This document shows positions 26,773 through 35,818 of a DNA stretch of 64,000 nt, piece after piece. The translations under genes were made by a program, and so were the position numbers. Source of the stretch: Paenibacillus phyllosphaerae (GTDB taxonomy: Bacteria; Bacillota; Bacilli; Paenibacillales; Paenibacillaceae); the NCBI RefSeq assembly GCF_014192105.1, contig NZ_JACHXK010000025.1, positions 16,708 through 80,707 on the forward strand. The letters run 5' to 3'. Every line of letters starts with the position of its first letter. Positions within the stretch are counted from its first letter, which is position 1. The notes beneath the pieces are model-generated. The model ran no database searches, had not been told where the DNA came from, and saw nothing but the letters and a program-made list of their open reading frames with translations.

Positions 26773-28422
26773 CTACTGCTGCACGAGCGAAAACATGGAT
26801 GCGCTTCCTTCGAAGTACAATTCCCTGATCCGCTGCGGAGCTTTTGTATTCCCCCACTCCACTACTTCAAGCAATGACTTTGGATCCATTTTGGAAATAA
26901 AACGCTTGTCTCTATTCAAAATTTGGTAGTGCTCAGGTATAAAATGTTCTGCCGCTTTATAATAACCGTATATCCTCTCGGCTGCCTCTTTCGGGCATAA
27001 CCCATCGTCCCTAACAGCTTCCACAGTTGATGCTACTTGGTTAAACAGCACCTGATAGTCTTCCAGGTCGGTTACGATACCGCCTGGATAAGGCGCTTTC
27101 TCGACCTCCATTAGCCAATTCAAATCTCTATTCTCATAGTACTTGGAGAGCAGCTGTGTGAAACGCAGGGACGTAAATGCTTGCCCTAATGCCCAGACCC
27201 GGTACCAGGCATTCCATAGGTCGAAATCACGGAAAGCAGTATAGGAACAGGAGACCAGACGGTCATTGGTATCATAAGACTCTTGAATGATCTTAGATAC
27301 GAGCGCGAAATCTTCTGCCCGGAACGACTGACTGCCGACCGCATCAATCAGTCGCTGGGCCAGCGCATTAATTGTATTTACCGTAATCGCCAATCCTCTA
27401 GAAAACAACGGATCGATAAATGCAGCAGCATGTGCGAGTAAACAATATCGGTCCCCTATAACCTGATGGGATGAATACTGTAAGCGATCCGAAGCAGTCC
27501 AATCCCGAACTGGCTTCGCCTGTGCGAATTGTTTGGCAATATCGGGAAAGCGGTCTAAGAAGCTTTGAAACTCCTCCTCAGGCGACAAATCCGTTTTTGG
27601 ATGCAGCCTGTTTTCGAGCTGGAGCCCTACACTGCAGAGCCTGTTCGTCGAATCTTTATGGTTATCGAACGGTATAACCCACAACCAACCGCCATCAAAG
27701 ATATGATGCAGCGTACCTCGATGAAATGCGCTTGGCAGGCCGTGAGTATTTTTATCCGTTAGCGCGTCAAAGGGAAGAACATTGATCATATGGGTAAACA
27801 TCGATCTTGTATTGGTTCGCATACGGGTCGGCTCTTCCTTCAATTCCAACTTTCTCGAAAGCATGGAATTGGCCCCTGTTCCGTCAACAATATAGCTTGC
27901 GCTATACGCTTCATCTGTCGATGTGATGACCTCAACGCCGGTATCCGTAATAACCACATCTTTTATCATTGTTCTCTGCTTTACAACTGCACCGTACTTG
28001 ATTGCCATGGTCATCATAAATGCGTCTGTATCCTGCCGGTACATATGGGCTTCAGAGCCATACGGCAGGTTAGGAACAGAAAGCTGCGTCGTTTCAAGCG
28101 GGTTCTGACTTTCGCCTTCCCGGTGGTAGACAAAAGAGAAGTTCCGCTTAATTCCGCACGAAGAGCTAATATTCTGTCTGATGAGCGGGAACGTGCTGCA
28201 GTACATAATCTCAGGAACATCGTAACGTTCCGCCATAAGCCGCATCATGAAGGAGGTTCCCGGAATCATAGATTCGCCGATCGCAAATTTAGGGTGCGAA
28301 CTAGAGTCAATAAGCAGCACCTTTACCTGGTGCCTCGCCAGGATGGTTCCCAGTATTGTTCCGGCGATCCCGGCACCGACAATAATGACGTCATATGAAC
28401 GATCGGTTTGTGAAGTTTTCAT
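26773..28422 (-). CDS. Flavin-dependent halogenase-like FAD oxidoreductase
   Basis: A 549-aa protein of the tryptophan-halogenase superfamily. The FAD site VGAGIAG (16-22), GESMIPG (49-55), Lys92 in GIKRNF at the place of the catalytic Lys, the GWLWVIPF motif (245-252, consensus WxWxIP) and IDPLFSRG are all visible. True halogenases use FADH2, O2 and chloride to form HOCl that is relayed through that Lys; related monooxygenases lack WxWxIP. The motif set therefore supports halogenation, most likely of a pyrrole or phenol. GGGAAGAGGG precedes the ATG. The ACP gene lies 21 bp upstream, and several halogenases of this type act on carrier-tethered substrates. Confidence 0.75.
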   Translation of the reverse strand: MKTSQTDRSYDVIIVGAGIAGTILGTILARHQVKVLLIDSSSHPKFAIGESMIPGTSFMMRLMAERYDVPEIMYCSTFPLIRQNISSSCGIKRNFSFVYHREGESQNPLETTQLSVPNLPYGSEAHMYRQDTDAFMMTMAIKYGAVVKQRTMIKDVVITDTGVEVITSTDEAYSASYIVDGTGANSMLSRKLELKEEPTRMRTNTRSMFTHMINVLPFDALTDKNTHGLPSAFHRGTLHHIFDGGWLWVIPFDNHKDSTNRLCSVGLQLENRLHPKTDLSPEEEFQSFLDRFPDIAKQFAQAKPVRDWTASDRLQYSSHQVIGDRYCLLAHAAAFIDPLFSRGLAITVNTINALAQRLIDAVGSQSFRAEDFALVSKIIQESYDTNDRLVSCSYTAFRDFDLWNAWYRVWALGQAFTSLRFTQLLSKYYENRDLNWLMEVEKAPYPGGIVTDLEDYQVLFNQVASTVEAVRDDGLCPKEAAERIYGYYKAAEHFIPEHYQILNRDKRFISKMDPKSLLEVVEWGNTKAPQRIRELYFEGSASMFSLVQQ

Positions 28423-28443
28423 TTTACGCCCTCTTCCCTATTT

Positions 28444-28707
28444 CTAGTCTGCAACGCCCAGTTTCAGTTCATCGCTCACATACTTGACCATACTCGACAG
28501 CGAATTGAGCAGCTGCATTTCTTCTATCATTTCCACATCAACTTCAATATCAAATTTCTCTTCCAGAAGCACGATAAGGCGAACCTGTACCAGAGAGCTC
28601 AGCCCCAGGCTGCCCAGATTGTCACCAACCGACTCGACCTTTTCCAGGTCCACCGCTCCGTCAGTTGCCGCGACAACTGTTTCTTTAATCGTTTGTTCGA
28701 TATTCAT
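28444..28707 (-). CDS. Acyl carrier protein (free-standing)
   Basis: An 87-residue four-helix carrier protein. The phosphopantetheine attachment site is in LGLSSLVQVRL (canonical DSL changed to LSS), followed by an acidic helix II and III (LEEKFDIEVDVEMIEE) as usual for ACPs. AGGAGG is 8 nt before the ATG, which lies one base after the stop of the BtrH-like gene, so the two are translationally coupled. Butirosin BtrH similarly works with the carrier BtrI, suggesting this ACP is the partner of one of the BtrH-like proteins. Confidence 0.85.
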   Translation of the reverse strand: MNIEQTIKETVVAATDGAVDLEKVESVGDNLGSLGLSSLVQVRLIVLLEEKFDIEVDVEMIEEMQLLNSLSSMVKYVSDELKLGVAD

Positions 28708-28708
28708 A

Positions 28709-29719
28709 TCAAGTTCCTCCTAATTTAATGAATGGTAGTTCCTTCCTGAGCAGTGCCTCTTCCCTTTGCCGAATGGAAGACAAGTCAGCGACGATTTGCC
28801 CGATCAGCCCCGGATCGCCTTTAAATTCAAACTTCATGAGTCTGCGTTTGCATAAATCAACAAGGTTGATTATCTGGCCCCACTGATCCGCTCTGCTGCT
28901 ATCCGGGGGAATGATATTATTGGCGCACATATACTCAAGCCGCCGCAGCATCATCTTTTTGTGCTCCCATAGCACGTGAAGCGAAGCAATATTGGTAACA
29001 ATCGGCGCTTTGTCTTCCAGCAACCTTTGAAGAGAGAACGCCAACGCTTCATAAGTGTCCATCCCAAACACCAATCCCTCGGAGCGTTCAGGAGAGCCTA
29101 TACGGCTGCAGCTGTTCGACGCCTGCAAATACTCATCGAGGAGAAGGTAGACTTCATCCGGACGAAAAGGTGTATGCGCCCTCTTCTTGGCGCGCAGCAG
29201 GAAGAGAGGGGCACTCTGATTCCAGTCCACATGCCGTATTCCATTGGCGATATCGGCGTACGGCACAACGGAAGGCGCGAAGAGCCGCTGCTTATTAAAG
29301 CCTATAATCGAGAAGGTACGGCTTTCGCGATCATACCCGTGAATAAGCGTCTCCTGCATGTAATGTCTTTTTTGAAAAAAGGGATTATCGGAGACGTAGT
29401 ACTTATCCACATAGGCATACACGTACTTCCCCGTATCGACAGCATCCTCAATAAACTTCGTTATCCCCTCTGAGAATGCTTCGAATGGATAAGCCTCAAT
29501 ATCTAGCACTTGTTCGTAGCAGAGCGGACTCGACACGTAAAAGAATCGATAATCGGCAACCCCTCTGGCTAATGTCTCAGTTACATCCGAGCTCTGCAGC
29601 TGAATAAATGACGAATAAAACCAGTTTTCAAACCCTTCTTCATTGGCGATGATCGACAGCGGAAAGGAGTAGTACATCCGTCCATATATTCTGGGATCAT
29701 ACAAAGGCAGCTGTTTCAT
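28709..29719 (-). CDS. BtrH-like paralogue, probably without catalytic residues
   Basis: A 336-aa cytosolic protein paralogous to those at 20814 and 34755: shared blocks are FENWFYSSFIQLQ, GKYVYAYVDKYYVSDNPFF and LIHGYDRESRTFSIIGF. By alignment with the 34755 protein the nucleophile Cys is absent from the N-terminus, the His is Gln122 and the acidic residue falls on Gly140. It may therefore be a non-catalytic partner that positions a carrier protein or substrate. It starts 17 bp after the aminotransferase gene with GGAGG upstream and is coupled to the ACP gene. Confidence 0.5.
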   Translation of the reverse strand: MKQLPLYDPRIYGRMYYSFPLSIIANEEGFENWFYSSFIQLQSSDVTETLARGVADYRFFYVSSPLCYEQVLDIEAYPFEAFSEGITKFIEDAVDTGKYVYAYVDKYYVSDNPFFQKRHYMQETLIHGYDRESRTFSIIGFNKQRLFAPSVVPYADIANGIRHVDWNQSAPLFLLRAKKRAHTPFRPDEVYLLLDEYLQASNSCSRIGSPERSEGLVFGMDTYEALAFSLQRLLEDKAPIVTNIASLHVLWEHKKMMLRRLEYMCANNIIPPDSSRADQWGQIINLVDLCKRRLMKFEFKGDPGLIGQIVADLSSIRQREEALLRKELPFIKLGGT

Positions 29720-29736
29720 CTGCTCTTCCTCCGCTT

Positions 29737-30987
29737 CTACCAGTAGAGCTTCATCTCCGAAAGCCGGTTCGAGATCTCGTTCATGATTCTCCGCTCATCA
29801 TCCTCATCTCTTGCTTCGAACGTGACGGAAAACCTGATATAGCTGCCGGCTTCGTCCCATGGGACGGTTGATATTAATTTTTCGTGAATCAGATACTGAG
29901 AGAAGTCCTCTGCGCTGGCAAACGCCGTCCCCCCTTTAACGCCCTTCGGACAAGCGACATATAAATAAAATGAACCTTTGGGTTTCACCACGTCGAATCC
30001 CGCGCTCTGCAGCACGGTTGTCAGCAACTCATGACGGCGTGAATACTTCTCCGCTGTCCGCAGCGTAATTTCCGGATGTTCAAGGCAATAGACCCCCGCC
30101 TTTTGAATGGCAATGAATTGCCCTGAGTCACAATTATCCTTTACGGATGCCAAAGCCTTAACAACAAGCTCGTTGCCAGCTATAAAGCCGAGCCTCCACC
30201 CTGTCATATTGAATGCTTTCGAGAGCGACTGTACAGAGACCGCGACATCCTTCGCGCCTGGGACAGACAAAATCGATAACGGCTGCTCGCCGTCAAACAT
30301 CAACCCGGCATAAGCCTCATCCGAGATAACAATGATGTGATGCTTCTTGCAAAATGCGACGACCTCTTCATAAAACGCATACGTTGCCGTAGCCCCAGTT
30401 GGATTATTGGGGTAGTTAATATACAGCAGCTTTGCACGTTCCAGTACGTCCGCAGGTACGGATTGCAAATCCGGCAAAAAGCCGTTTTCTTTTACTAAAG
30501 GAAGCTTGACTACTTCCCCCCCAAGCCAGGCTGTGTGCGTAGCCATAACGGGGTAACCCGGGGTCGTAGTCAACAACACATCGCCCGGATTAATAAATGC
30601 GGCCGGCAGTTGTGCGAGTGCACTCTTCGAACCGATGCAGTGATTGATCTCCGTGCTCGGATTAATCGGGCCTGTTTGAAACATACTCATCATGTAATTT
30701 GCTGCAGCCGCCTGAAAACTTTCGATCCCGTTGTCGGAGTAGAAGCGGTTTTCCACCTTCTGAGCTTCCTCGCAAAGGACCTGTACGACGCCCGGATCTG
30801 CCATGGCGTCCGGCTCGCCGAGTCCCATATCAATCAATTCGACACCAGGGTTTGCCAGCATAGCCGCGCTGCGTGCACGTTTTATTTTCTCGAACTTGTA
30901 CAGCTCCGTACCTTTGCCAAAGGTATTGCCGCCTATCCGCTCAGCAAACATCTCCTGGATAAAGCTTGTTTCAGTTATGGATACCAT
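29737..30987 (-). CDS. PLP aminotransferase, LL-diaminopimelate aminotransferase (DapL) type
   Basis: Class I/II aminotransferase of 416 aa. The N-terminal NTFGKGTELYKFEKIKRARS and IDMGLGEPD are characteristic of DapL, and the PLP Lys lies in SLSKAFNMTGWRLGF. DapL converts tetrahydrodipicolinate to LL-DAP with glutamate as donor. Firmicutes usually make DAP through the acetylase or dehydrogenase route, and this copy lies in a secondary-metabolite operon, so it probably aminates a pathway keto acid instead. GGAGGAG precedes the ATG; the SagB-ligase gene ends 24 bp upstream. Confidence 0.82.
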   Translation of the reverse strand: MVSITETSFIQEMFAERIGGNTFGKGTELYKFEKIKRARSAAMLANPGVELIDMGLGEPDAMADPGVVQVLCEEAQKVENRFYSDNGIESFQAAAANYMMSMFQTGPINPSTEINHCIGSKSALAQLPAAFINPGDVLLTTTPGYPVMATHTAWLGGEVVKLPLVKENGFLPDLQSVPADVLERAKLLYINYPNNPTGATATYAFYEEVVAFCKKHHIIVISDEAYAGLMFDGEQPLSILSVPGAKDVAVSVQSLSKAFNMTGWRLGFIAGNELVVKALASVKDNCDSGQFIAIQKAGVYCLEHPEITLRTAEKYSRRHELLTTVLQSAGFDVVKPKGSFYLYVACPKGVKGGTAFASAEDFSQYLIHEKLISTVPWDEAGSYIRFSVTFEARDEDDERRIMNEISNRLSEMKLYW

Positions 30988-31011
30988 CTGCGCATTCTCC
31001 TCCGGTCATGA

Positions 31012-33984
31012 TCATGATTTAGCAGCTTCTTCGTGCAGCCCTTCAATCAGCTCTTGCCTCTTGATCTTGCCTACCCCACTGCGGGGAATCTGGTCAATAA
31101 ACAGGTACTTCTGAGGCAGCTTGAAAGGCGCTAACCGGCTTTGACAAAACTTCACAATGGTTTCCTCTGTTATTGGTTCGTCGACAACCAGAAAGGCAAC
31201 CGGGTACTCCGACGTTAGACTGTTGTTTGGTACTCCGACCACAGCGACATCCCGCACTCCGCTCAGCTTTATTAGCACATTCTCAATTTCAAACGGATCC
31301 ACCTTTTTGCCTGCGACATTGATGAGGTCATTGGTTCTCCCCGTCACATATAAGTATCCGTCTCTAATAAAGGCGCGGTCGTTCGTATGATAGTAGCCAT
31401 CAGGCGTAATTAATTCTAGAAATGCGATATCCGAGTTGTAATATCCCTTCGCCATGGAAGAGGATTTAATCTGTAAAATTCCCGGCTCATCCGTCAGAAT
31501 GGTTTCCCCTTCTTCATTCACGATCCGAAGATCCACCCCAGTGATGGGTCTTCCAAGCGAGTCCGGATGCTTGCTGTCTTTGAAGGTCGCCGGTCCAGCC
31601 TCGACGATTCCGTAATAATCGCATATCGTAATGCCTGCTCTTTCCCGGAATGCATTTTTGATATGATAATGAAGCGGCGCAGAAGAAGAGAGACAGAGCC
31701 GCAAACGGTGATTGTCCGCACAGAACTTCGATTTGCTCAGCATGTCGAATACGACCGGGAAGGCAACAAAAACCGATATATTCTCGTTCGTTACGGTTTC
31801 CCAGATCGATTTTGGCGTTAATTGTTTATGAATGACCAATTGCGCTCCCGATAGGAATACGGACAGCATCGATGTGTTGAACGCCAGCCCATTGTGGAAT
31901 AGAGCCGTACACAGCACCACGTCATTCTCCGTAATAGAAGCCGCCTTCGCCCAATTCGTTGCCGCATTCAAAACCGCCTCATGGGTGAACATTAGGCATT
32001 TGGGTTTGCCTGTCGTTCCTGAGGAAAAGCGGCAGGTTGCAACATTAACAAAGTGGTCTGCATCGAAGCTCTCGTATACATTGGAGAATACGTCAATCTG
32101 AATCTCGTTTGTTTTCTCCAGCCTGATAATAGAGCCTAGATGGTAATGATCCCGAATAAATGCCACTTCATCTTGTGTGAAGGTATGATCAATCAGCATC
32201 GGAATATGGCCCGATAGTAACAATCCGTAATAGGTGAACAGGTAAACAGGATGGTTCCTCATATTGATCCCGACAGGATAATCGTTGGGAATCTCCTGCT
32301 TGAACCGCTCGGCATAGCGTTCAATCTGTTCCCAGAATTCTGCATATGTATATGACTCATCCCCGAACTTCAGGGCTAAGCGGTGTCCAAAACGCGCTGC
32401 GCGCTCCTTCAAAAGCTCGATAATCATCTGGTTTTGTTCTCCTTGGAACCCGTTTCGGTCTGATACGTTAGCATTAGGCAGATTCAATTGATACCGGTCC
32501 TTCTTTACTTTGAAAGCAGAATTGGTATCTTCTTTTCCCAGAACACCGCAGTATATCATCTCAACCTGAACGTCAAGTCCGAACAGGTCACGCGCCTCCA
32601 GATCATAATATCCGCCGATGACAGAGAACCCTAGATTTAACGTCCGGCTTTTCAGATACATCATTTGCCCCAATGCGCCTGCGTCAATCAACCGCTGTTG
32701 TGTTTTCCACAGGGCCCCTTCCGCGATATTCGTCCGATCGGCAGCGAAGAAAAATACAACGGAAGAATCATAAACAAAGTCCTGATCCAGACATAGCCTG
32801 AGCGATTCCGAACGATAATCCCCTTGCTGAATGAGTACTGCGCCAGCTTGATCCACTCGGTACAGACCCGGCGTATAATCTTCGACCGCATGGATCACCG
32901 TATACAATTGAATGGGGAACTCCATATCGGCGATTAGAGACAGCATTTCCGACAAGTCGCTGCTTGCAATCGGGACGGGCAGGAAGGCCGAACACGATCT
33001 GCGTTTGAAGACATGTGCGGATAATTCATCCAGCTTCCATGGAGCCGGCACCTTATACGAAGACTTCCATTCCAGTACAGGAGTGTATGTCTCCAGCTTA
33101 ACGGCTTCCTGAATACCGGTGATTGGCGTCCAGTCGAATGTACTCGCCTCTTCCTTACTATTGAAAACGGGACGGCTTCGCGGCTCATCACGCATGGCGG
33201 TAAATACCGCATCCCGGATAGGTCGCTCCAATGGATGTCGCTTGTTATTCCCAATGGATATAATGCCGACCGGTTCCTCCATGGCATCCAGATTCAGCAA
33301 CGTCTTTAAATACTGGGACCTGCAGTGGGTATAGGCGGAGTACGGCACATCCATTGACGACAAGACCAGCTGGAAATTGGCGAGAATATGTCCTGTATCA
33401 ATGTAACCGAACCGGTATCCGCGATAAGAATACTTCCAGCAGCTCCGCCAAGGCACGACGGTGAATATAAGGTAAAAGTTGGCATCGTAATCCTCCGGCA
33501 GTACGGATTCCTTAAGAAGGAAATCATGCTCCAGGTTACTTATGCGGTGTAAAATCGCATTCACGGGCGAATAGTGATAAACACCGGGGACTACTCCTTC
33601 TACATTGTTAATCACGACATAGACTTCAACCGGGTAGCAAGCACCCGCCGATGGATAAGACCATACCATCTCCGACTGATAGCCATAAAACTTAACCGAC
33701 GTGATACTGTAGGAAATGAGCAGAAGCTGCTCGAGCAGCTGGATATTCATTTCGTGCAGCGGAATAATTTCATTGGCTTTCGACATTGTTGTCTTTAGAC
33801 TGATATAAGGGCCATCGTAACGTTTGAAGCGTTCGGGACGCGGTGTTTTCATGAAATTTGTACCTACATACTCTTTGTCCTTAAGATTCCGGGTCAGCTC
33901 AAATAAATCCGTCGATCCCTTAATCTGTGTCATAACCGCCCCAGATGACACATACATTGGATTTTCAGCTACCATTTTTTCCAT
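31012..33984 (-). CDS. Tandem SagB-type nitroreductase domains fused to an AMP-forming acyl/aminoacyl ligase
   Basis: A 990-aa cytosolic multidomain enzyme. Residues about 25-270 form a first SagB/ThcOx-type FMN nitroreductase domain (SYPSAGACYPVEVYV, YRGYRFGYIDTGHILANFQL) and about 320-510 a second (FKRRSCSAFL, ALGQMMYLKSRTLNLGFSVIGGYYD). Residues about 525-985 form an adenylating domain: CRFSSGTTGKPKC, DYYGIVEAG, TNDRAFIRDGYLYVTGR and the C-terminal Lys in SGVGKIKRQEL. No carrier domain is attached, so the acyl adenylate must go to a separate carrier. SagB-type domains oxidise azolines or tethered aminoacyl groups using FMN. The ATG overlaps the aldolase stop (TAATG). The fusion is unusual. 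Confidence 0.8.
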   Translation of the reverse strand: MEKMVAENPMYVSSGAVMTQIKGSTDLFELTRNLKDKEYVGTNFMKTPRPERFKRYDGPYISLKTTMSKANEIIPLHEMNIQLLEQLLLISYSITSVKFYGYQSEMVWSYPSAGACYPVEVYVVINNVEGVVPGVYHYSPVNAILHRISNLEHDFLLKESVLPEDYDANFYLIFTVVPWRSCWKYSYRGYRFGYIDTGHILANFQLVLSSMDVPYSAYTHCRSQYLKTLLNLDAMEEPVGIISIGNNKRHPLERPIRDAVFTAMRDEPRSRPVFNSKEEASTFDWTPITGIQEAVKLETYTPVLEWKSSYKVPAPWKLDELSAHVFKRRSCSAFLPVPIASSDLSEMLSLIADMEFPIQLYTVIHAVEDYTPGLYRVDQAGAVLIQQGDYRSESLRLCLDQDFVYDSSVVFFFAADRTNIAEGALWKTQQRLIDAGALGQMMYLKSRTLNLGFSVIGGYYDLEARDLFGLDVQVEMIYCGVLGKEDTNSAFKVKKDRYQLNLPNANVSDRNGFQGEQNQMIIELLKERAARFGHRLALKFGDESYTYAEFWEQIERYAERFKQEIPNDYPVGINMRNHPVYLFTYYGLLLSGHIPMLIDHTFTQDEVAFIRDHYHLGSIIRLEKTNEIQIDVFSNVYESFDADHFVNVATCRFSSGTTGKPKCLMFTHEAVLNAATNWAKAASITENDVVLCTALFHNGLAFNTSMLSVFLSGAQLVIHKQLTPKSIWETVTNENISVFVAFPVVFDMLSKSKFCADNHRLRLCLSSSAPLHYHIKNAFRERAGITICDYYGIVEAGPATFKDSKHPDSLGRPITGVDLRIVNEEGETILTDEPGILQIKSSSMAKGYYNSDIAFLELITPDGYYHTNDRAFIRDGYLYVTGRTNDLINVAGKKVDPFEIENVLIKLSGVRDVAVVGVPNNSLTSEYPVAFLVVDEPITEETIVKFCQSRLAPFKLPQKYLFIDQIPRSGVGKIKRQELIEGLHEEAAKS

Positions 33985-34709
33985 TACCCTACTTCCCCGC
34001 GGTTACGACTTCGGTTTACCTTTCTGCACCAATAGGCCCAATACTCTTGAATGGCGGTACGGCCGAAAATGATTTTGCTCTTTACTTTTATTTCATCGCC
34101 TTCAGTCCATTTGTAGGGAACCCCTGCCGATTCAGCAAGCAGCTGCAGACGGCAGGCATTCTCCAACGCAATCGCCCAACAGATGGTCTCGGGAATGGAT
34201 TTGCCAACGGCAACAATGCCATGATTTTTTAACAGCATCGTCTTGCTATTGCTCATCGCCTGGGCGACCTCCCGAGCTACTCCAACGTTGGTGACGGTGT
34301 TGGTCGTTAAAGTAAACCGTGCCGTATTCATAATTGGGGTTGCATCATGTGTGATCGCCCGAAGAGGCAGCTCTGTAGCGCTGAACACCATGGCATTGGG
34401 CGGATGGGAATGGATGAGGCAATTGATATCCTGCCGCATGCGGTAAAGTTCAGTATGCAGAGGCCATTCAGCAGGAACCACTCCGCTGCCTTCCAGCTTC
34501 TCGCCGTCCATACTAATGCGGATGAAATCCTCCGTCGTCGTTTCTTCCCACCCCATGAACGCTCTGCGGATCCAAATATCCCCTTCCTCTGTCCGGAATG
34601 AAATTTGGCCGTTATTAATATCGTTATGACCTTCCAAATACAAGATATGCGAGCCGTATGTTGCATCCTTCCATTTATCCGTGATAGAGACAGGGGCTTG
34701 CATCGCCAT
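33984..34709 (-). CDS. Class II aldolase/adducin family protein
   Basis: Zinc-dependent aldolase or decarboxylase of 241 aa. The metal ligands lie in LIHSHPPNAM and in LLKNHG with the catalytic Glu upstream (EWPLHTELYRMR); the order matches fuculose-1-phosphate aldolase relatives. Cleavage or formation of a C-C bond next to a hydroxy-ketone, or decarboxylation, is expected. The frame opens with GTG 34724, but ATG 34709 has AGGAGG six nt upstream. Its stop overlaps the start of the SagB-ligase gene. Confidence 0.82.
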   Translation of the reverse strand: MAMQAPVSITDKWKDATYGSHILYLEGHNDINNGQISFRTEEGDIWIRRAFMGWEETTTEDFIRISMDGEKLEGSGVVPAEWPLHTELYRMRQDINCLIHSHPPNAMVFSATELPLRAITHDATPIMNTARFTLTTNTVTNVGVAREVAQAMSNSKTMLLKNHGIVAVGKSIPETICWAIALENACRLQLLAESAGVPYKWTEGDEIKVKSKIIFGRTAIQEYWAYWCRKVNRSRNRGEVG

Positions 34710-34754
34710 ATCGTTCCTCCTCACATTTCTAGAGCGTTTTATCCAGCACGCCGG

Positions 34755-35756
34755 TCATCGGCTGGTGACGACTTCATTATTTTCTTTCAACAACTTCACA
34801 AACTCCATCTCCATTTCCTTGACGGAGCTGCACTTGCTAAAGATGACTTCGGCGTTAAGCCTCCCCGTCATCTGGGACTTGAGCAGTAAGATCCGTATCG
34901 TTTCCAAACGCTTCTCACAAGCCCTCAAACGCTCGATCAGTTCCTCGTTCCCACCGGTATAAGACAAATAGCGCCCGAACAGTTGACGGGACCCCTTCAA
35001 AGCCGAAAACGTGTGAATAAGCAAATCTATCAGCTCATTCTGGGATGCAAACTCAACGTAATCGCCGTTAATTAGTTCCTTCACATGGTCATAAAGAAAG
35101 TAGTCTTCTTGCAAATTCGCCACAAACTTGCTGTGCCGGACCTCAATTTCATCCCTGAGCGCCTGTAATTTTTCTGCCGAGACCTGGTTATACGCGTAAG
35201 TCGATATCGTTCTCTCATCAGGCAGACGTGTAAACGAGTCCCCCTGCTCTTTGTAGCTGTACGTTTGGATCGCCATTTCCAGTTCTTTATAATCGTACTC
35301 ATAAATTTTGAACTCATGGGAAACATCATCCGCAACAAACAGCTTTGTGCCTCCTTCATGCACCTCATACCTAGTCATGACGAGCGAATGAGGAAAATGG
35401 GTTTTGTTGTAGATAGGGTGATGCGGGATGTAGAAGCAATTGGCCGGTACAAACGGGTATCTTCCTTCATCGATCATTCCTCGGATGATGGGCTCAACTT
35501 CTTGAATATCACGCCAGTGCACATTGGTGAGCGTAACGCCAAAATTTTCGAGATCCTGTTCCAATACGAACTCATTGTTAACAAGCCATCTTGCTTGTTT
35601 TTTGACAAAAATGTTATCGAAGGCATAACGCGTATTAATATAAAGATTGTATAGGAGCAGGGCAGCCGGGAAGTTCTCGAGCTCCAGCATGCTGAGAATT
35701 TGATTTTGCCTGCAGTTAATACAATCATGGCTGTTGTCTATTCCGGTAATATGCAC
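34755..35756 (-). CDS. BtrH-like acyltransferase/hydrolase with apparent Cys-His-Asp triad
   Basis: A 333-aa cytosolic protein resembling the BtrH N-terminal (peptidase C39-like) fold, which in butirosin synthesis transfers an acyl group from a carrier protein to an amine. The N-terminus carries DCINCRQNQ (Cys12, Cys15), the middle THFPHSLVMTRYE (His120, His123) and LFVADD (Asp143/144), spaced as in the papain-like triad. The last 120 residues are helical. It is the only one of three cluster paralogues that keeps all three residues, so it is the best candidate for product release or transfer. The start is GTG 35756 with AGGA 11 nt upstream. Confidence 0.6.
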   Translation of the reverse strand: MHITGIDNSHDCINCRQNQILSMLELENFPAALLLYNLYINTRYAFDNIFVKKQARWLVNNEFVLEQDLENFGVTLTNVHWRDIQEVEPIIRGMIDEGRYPFVPANCFYIPHHPIYNKTHFPHSLVMTRYEVHEGGTKLFVADDVSHEFKIYEYDYKELEMAIQTYSYKEQGDSFTRLPDERTISTYAYNQVSAEKLQALRDEIEVRHSKFVANLQEDYFLYDHVKELINGDYVEFASQNELIDLLIHTFSALKGSRQLFGRYLSYTGGNEELIERLRACEKRLETIRILLLKSQMTGRLNAEVIFSKCSSVKEMEMEFVKLLKENNEVVTSR

Positions 35757-35818
35757 GTCTATTCACATCCTAACAGCAGTTTTCGTATGATCGGTTTTGA
35801 AGGCCAAGCAAACTCTGC

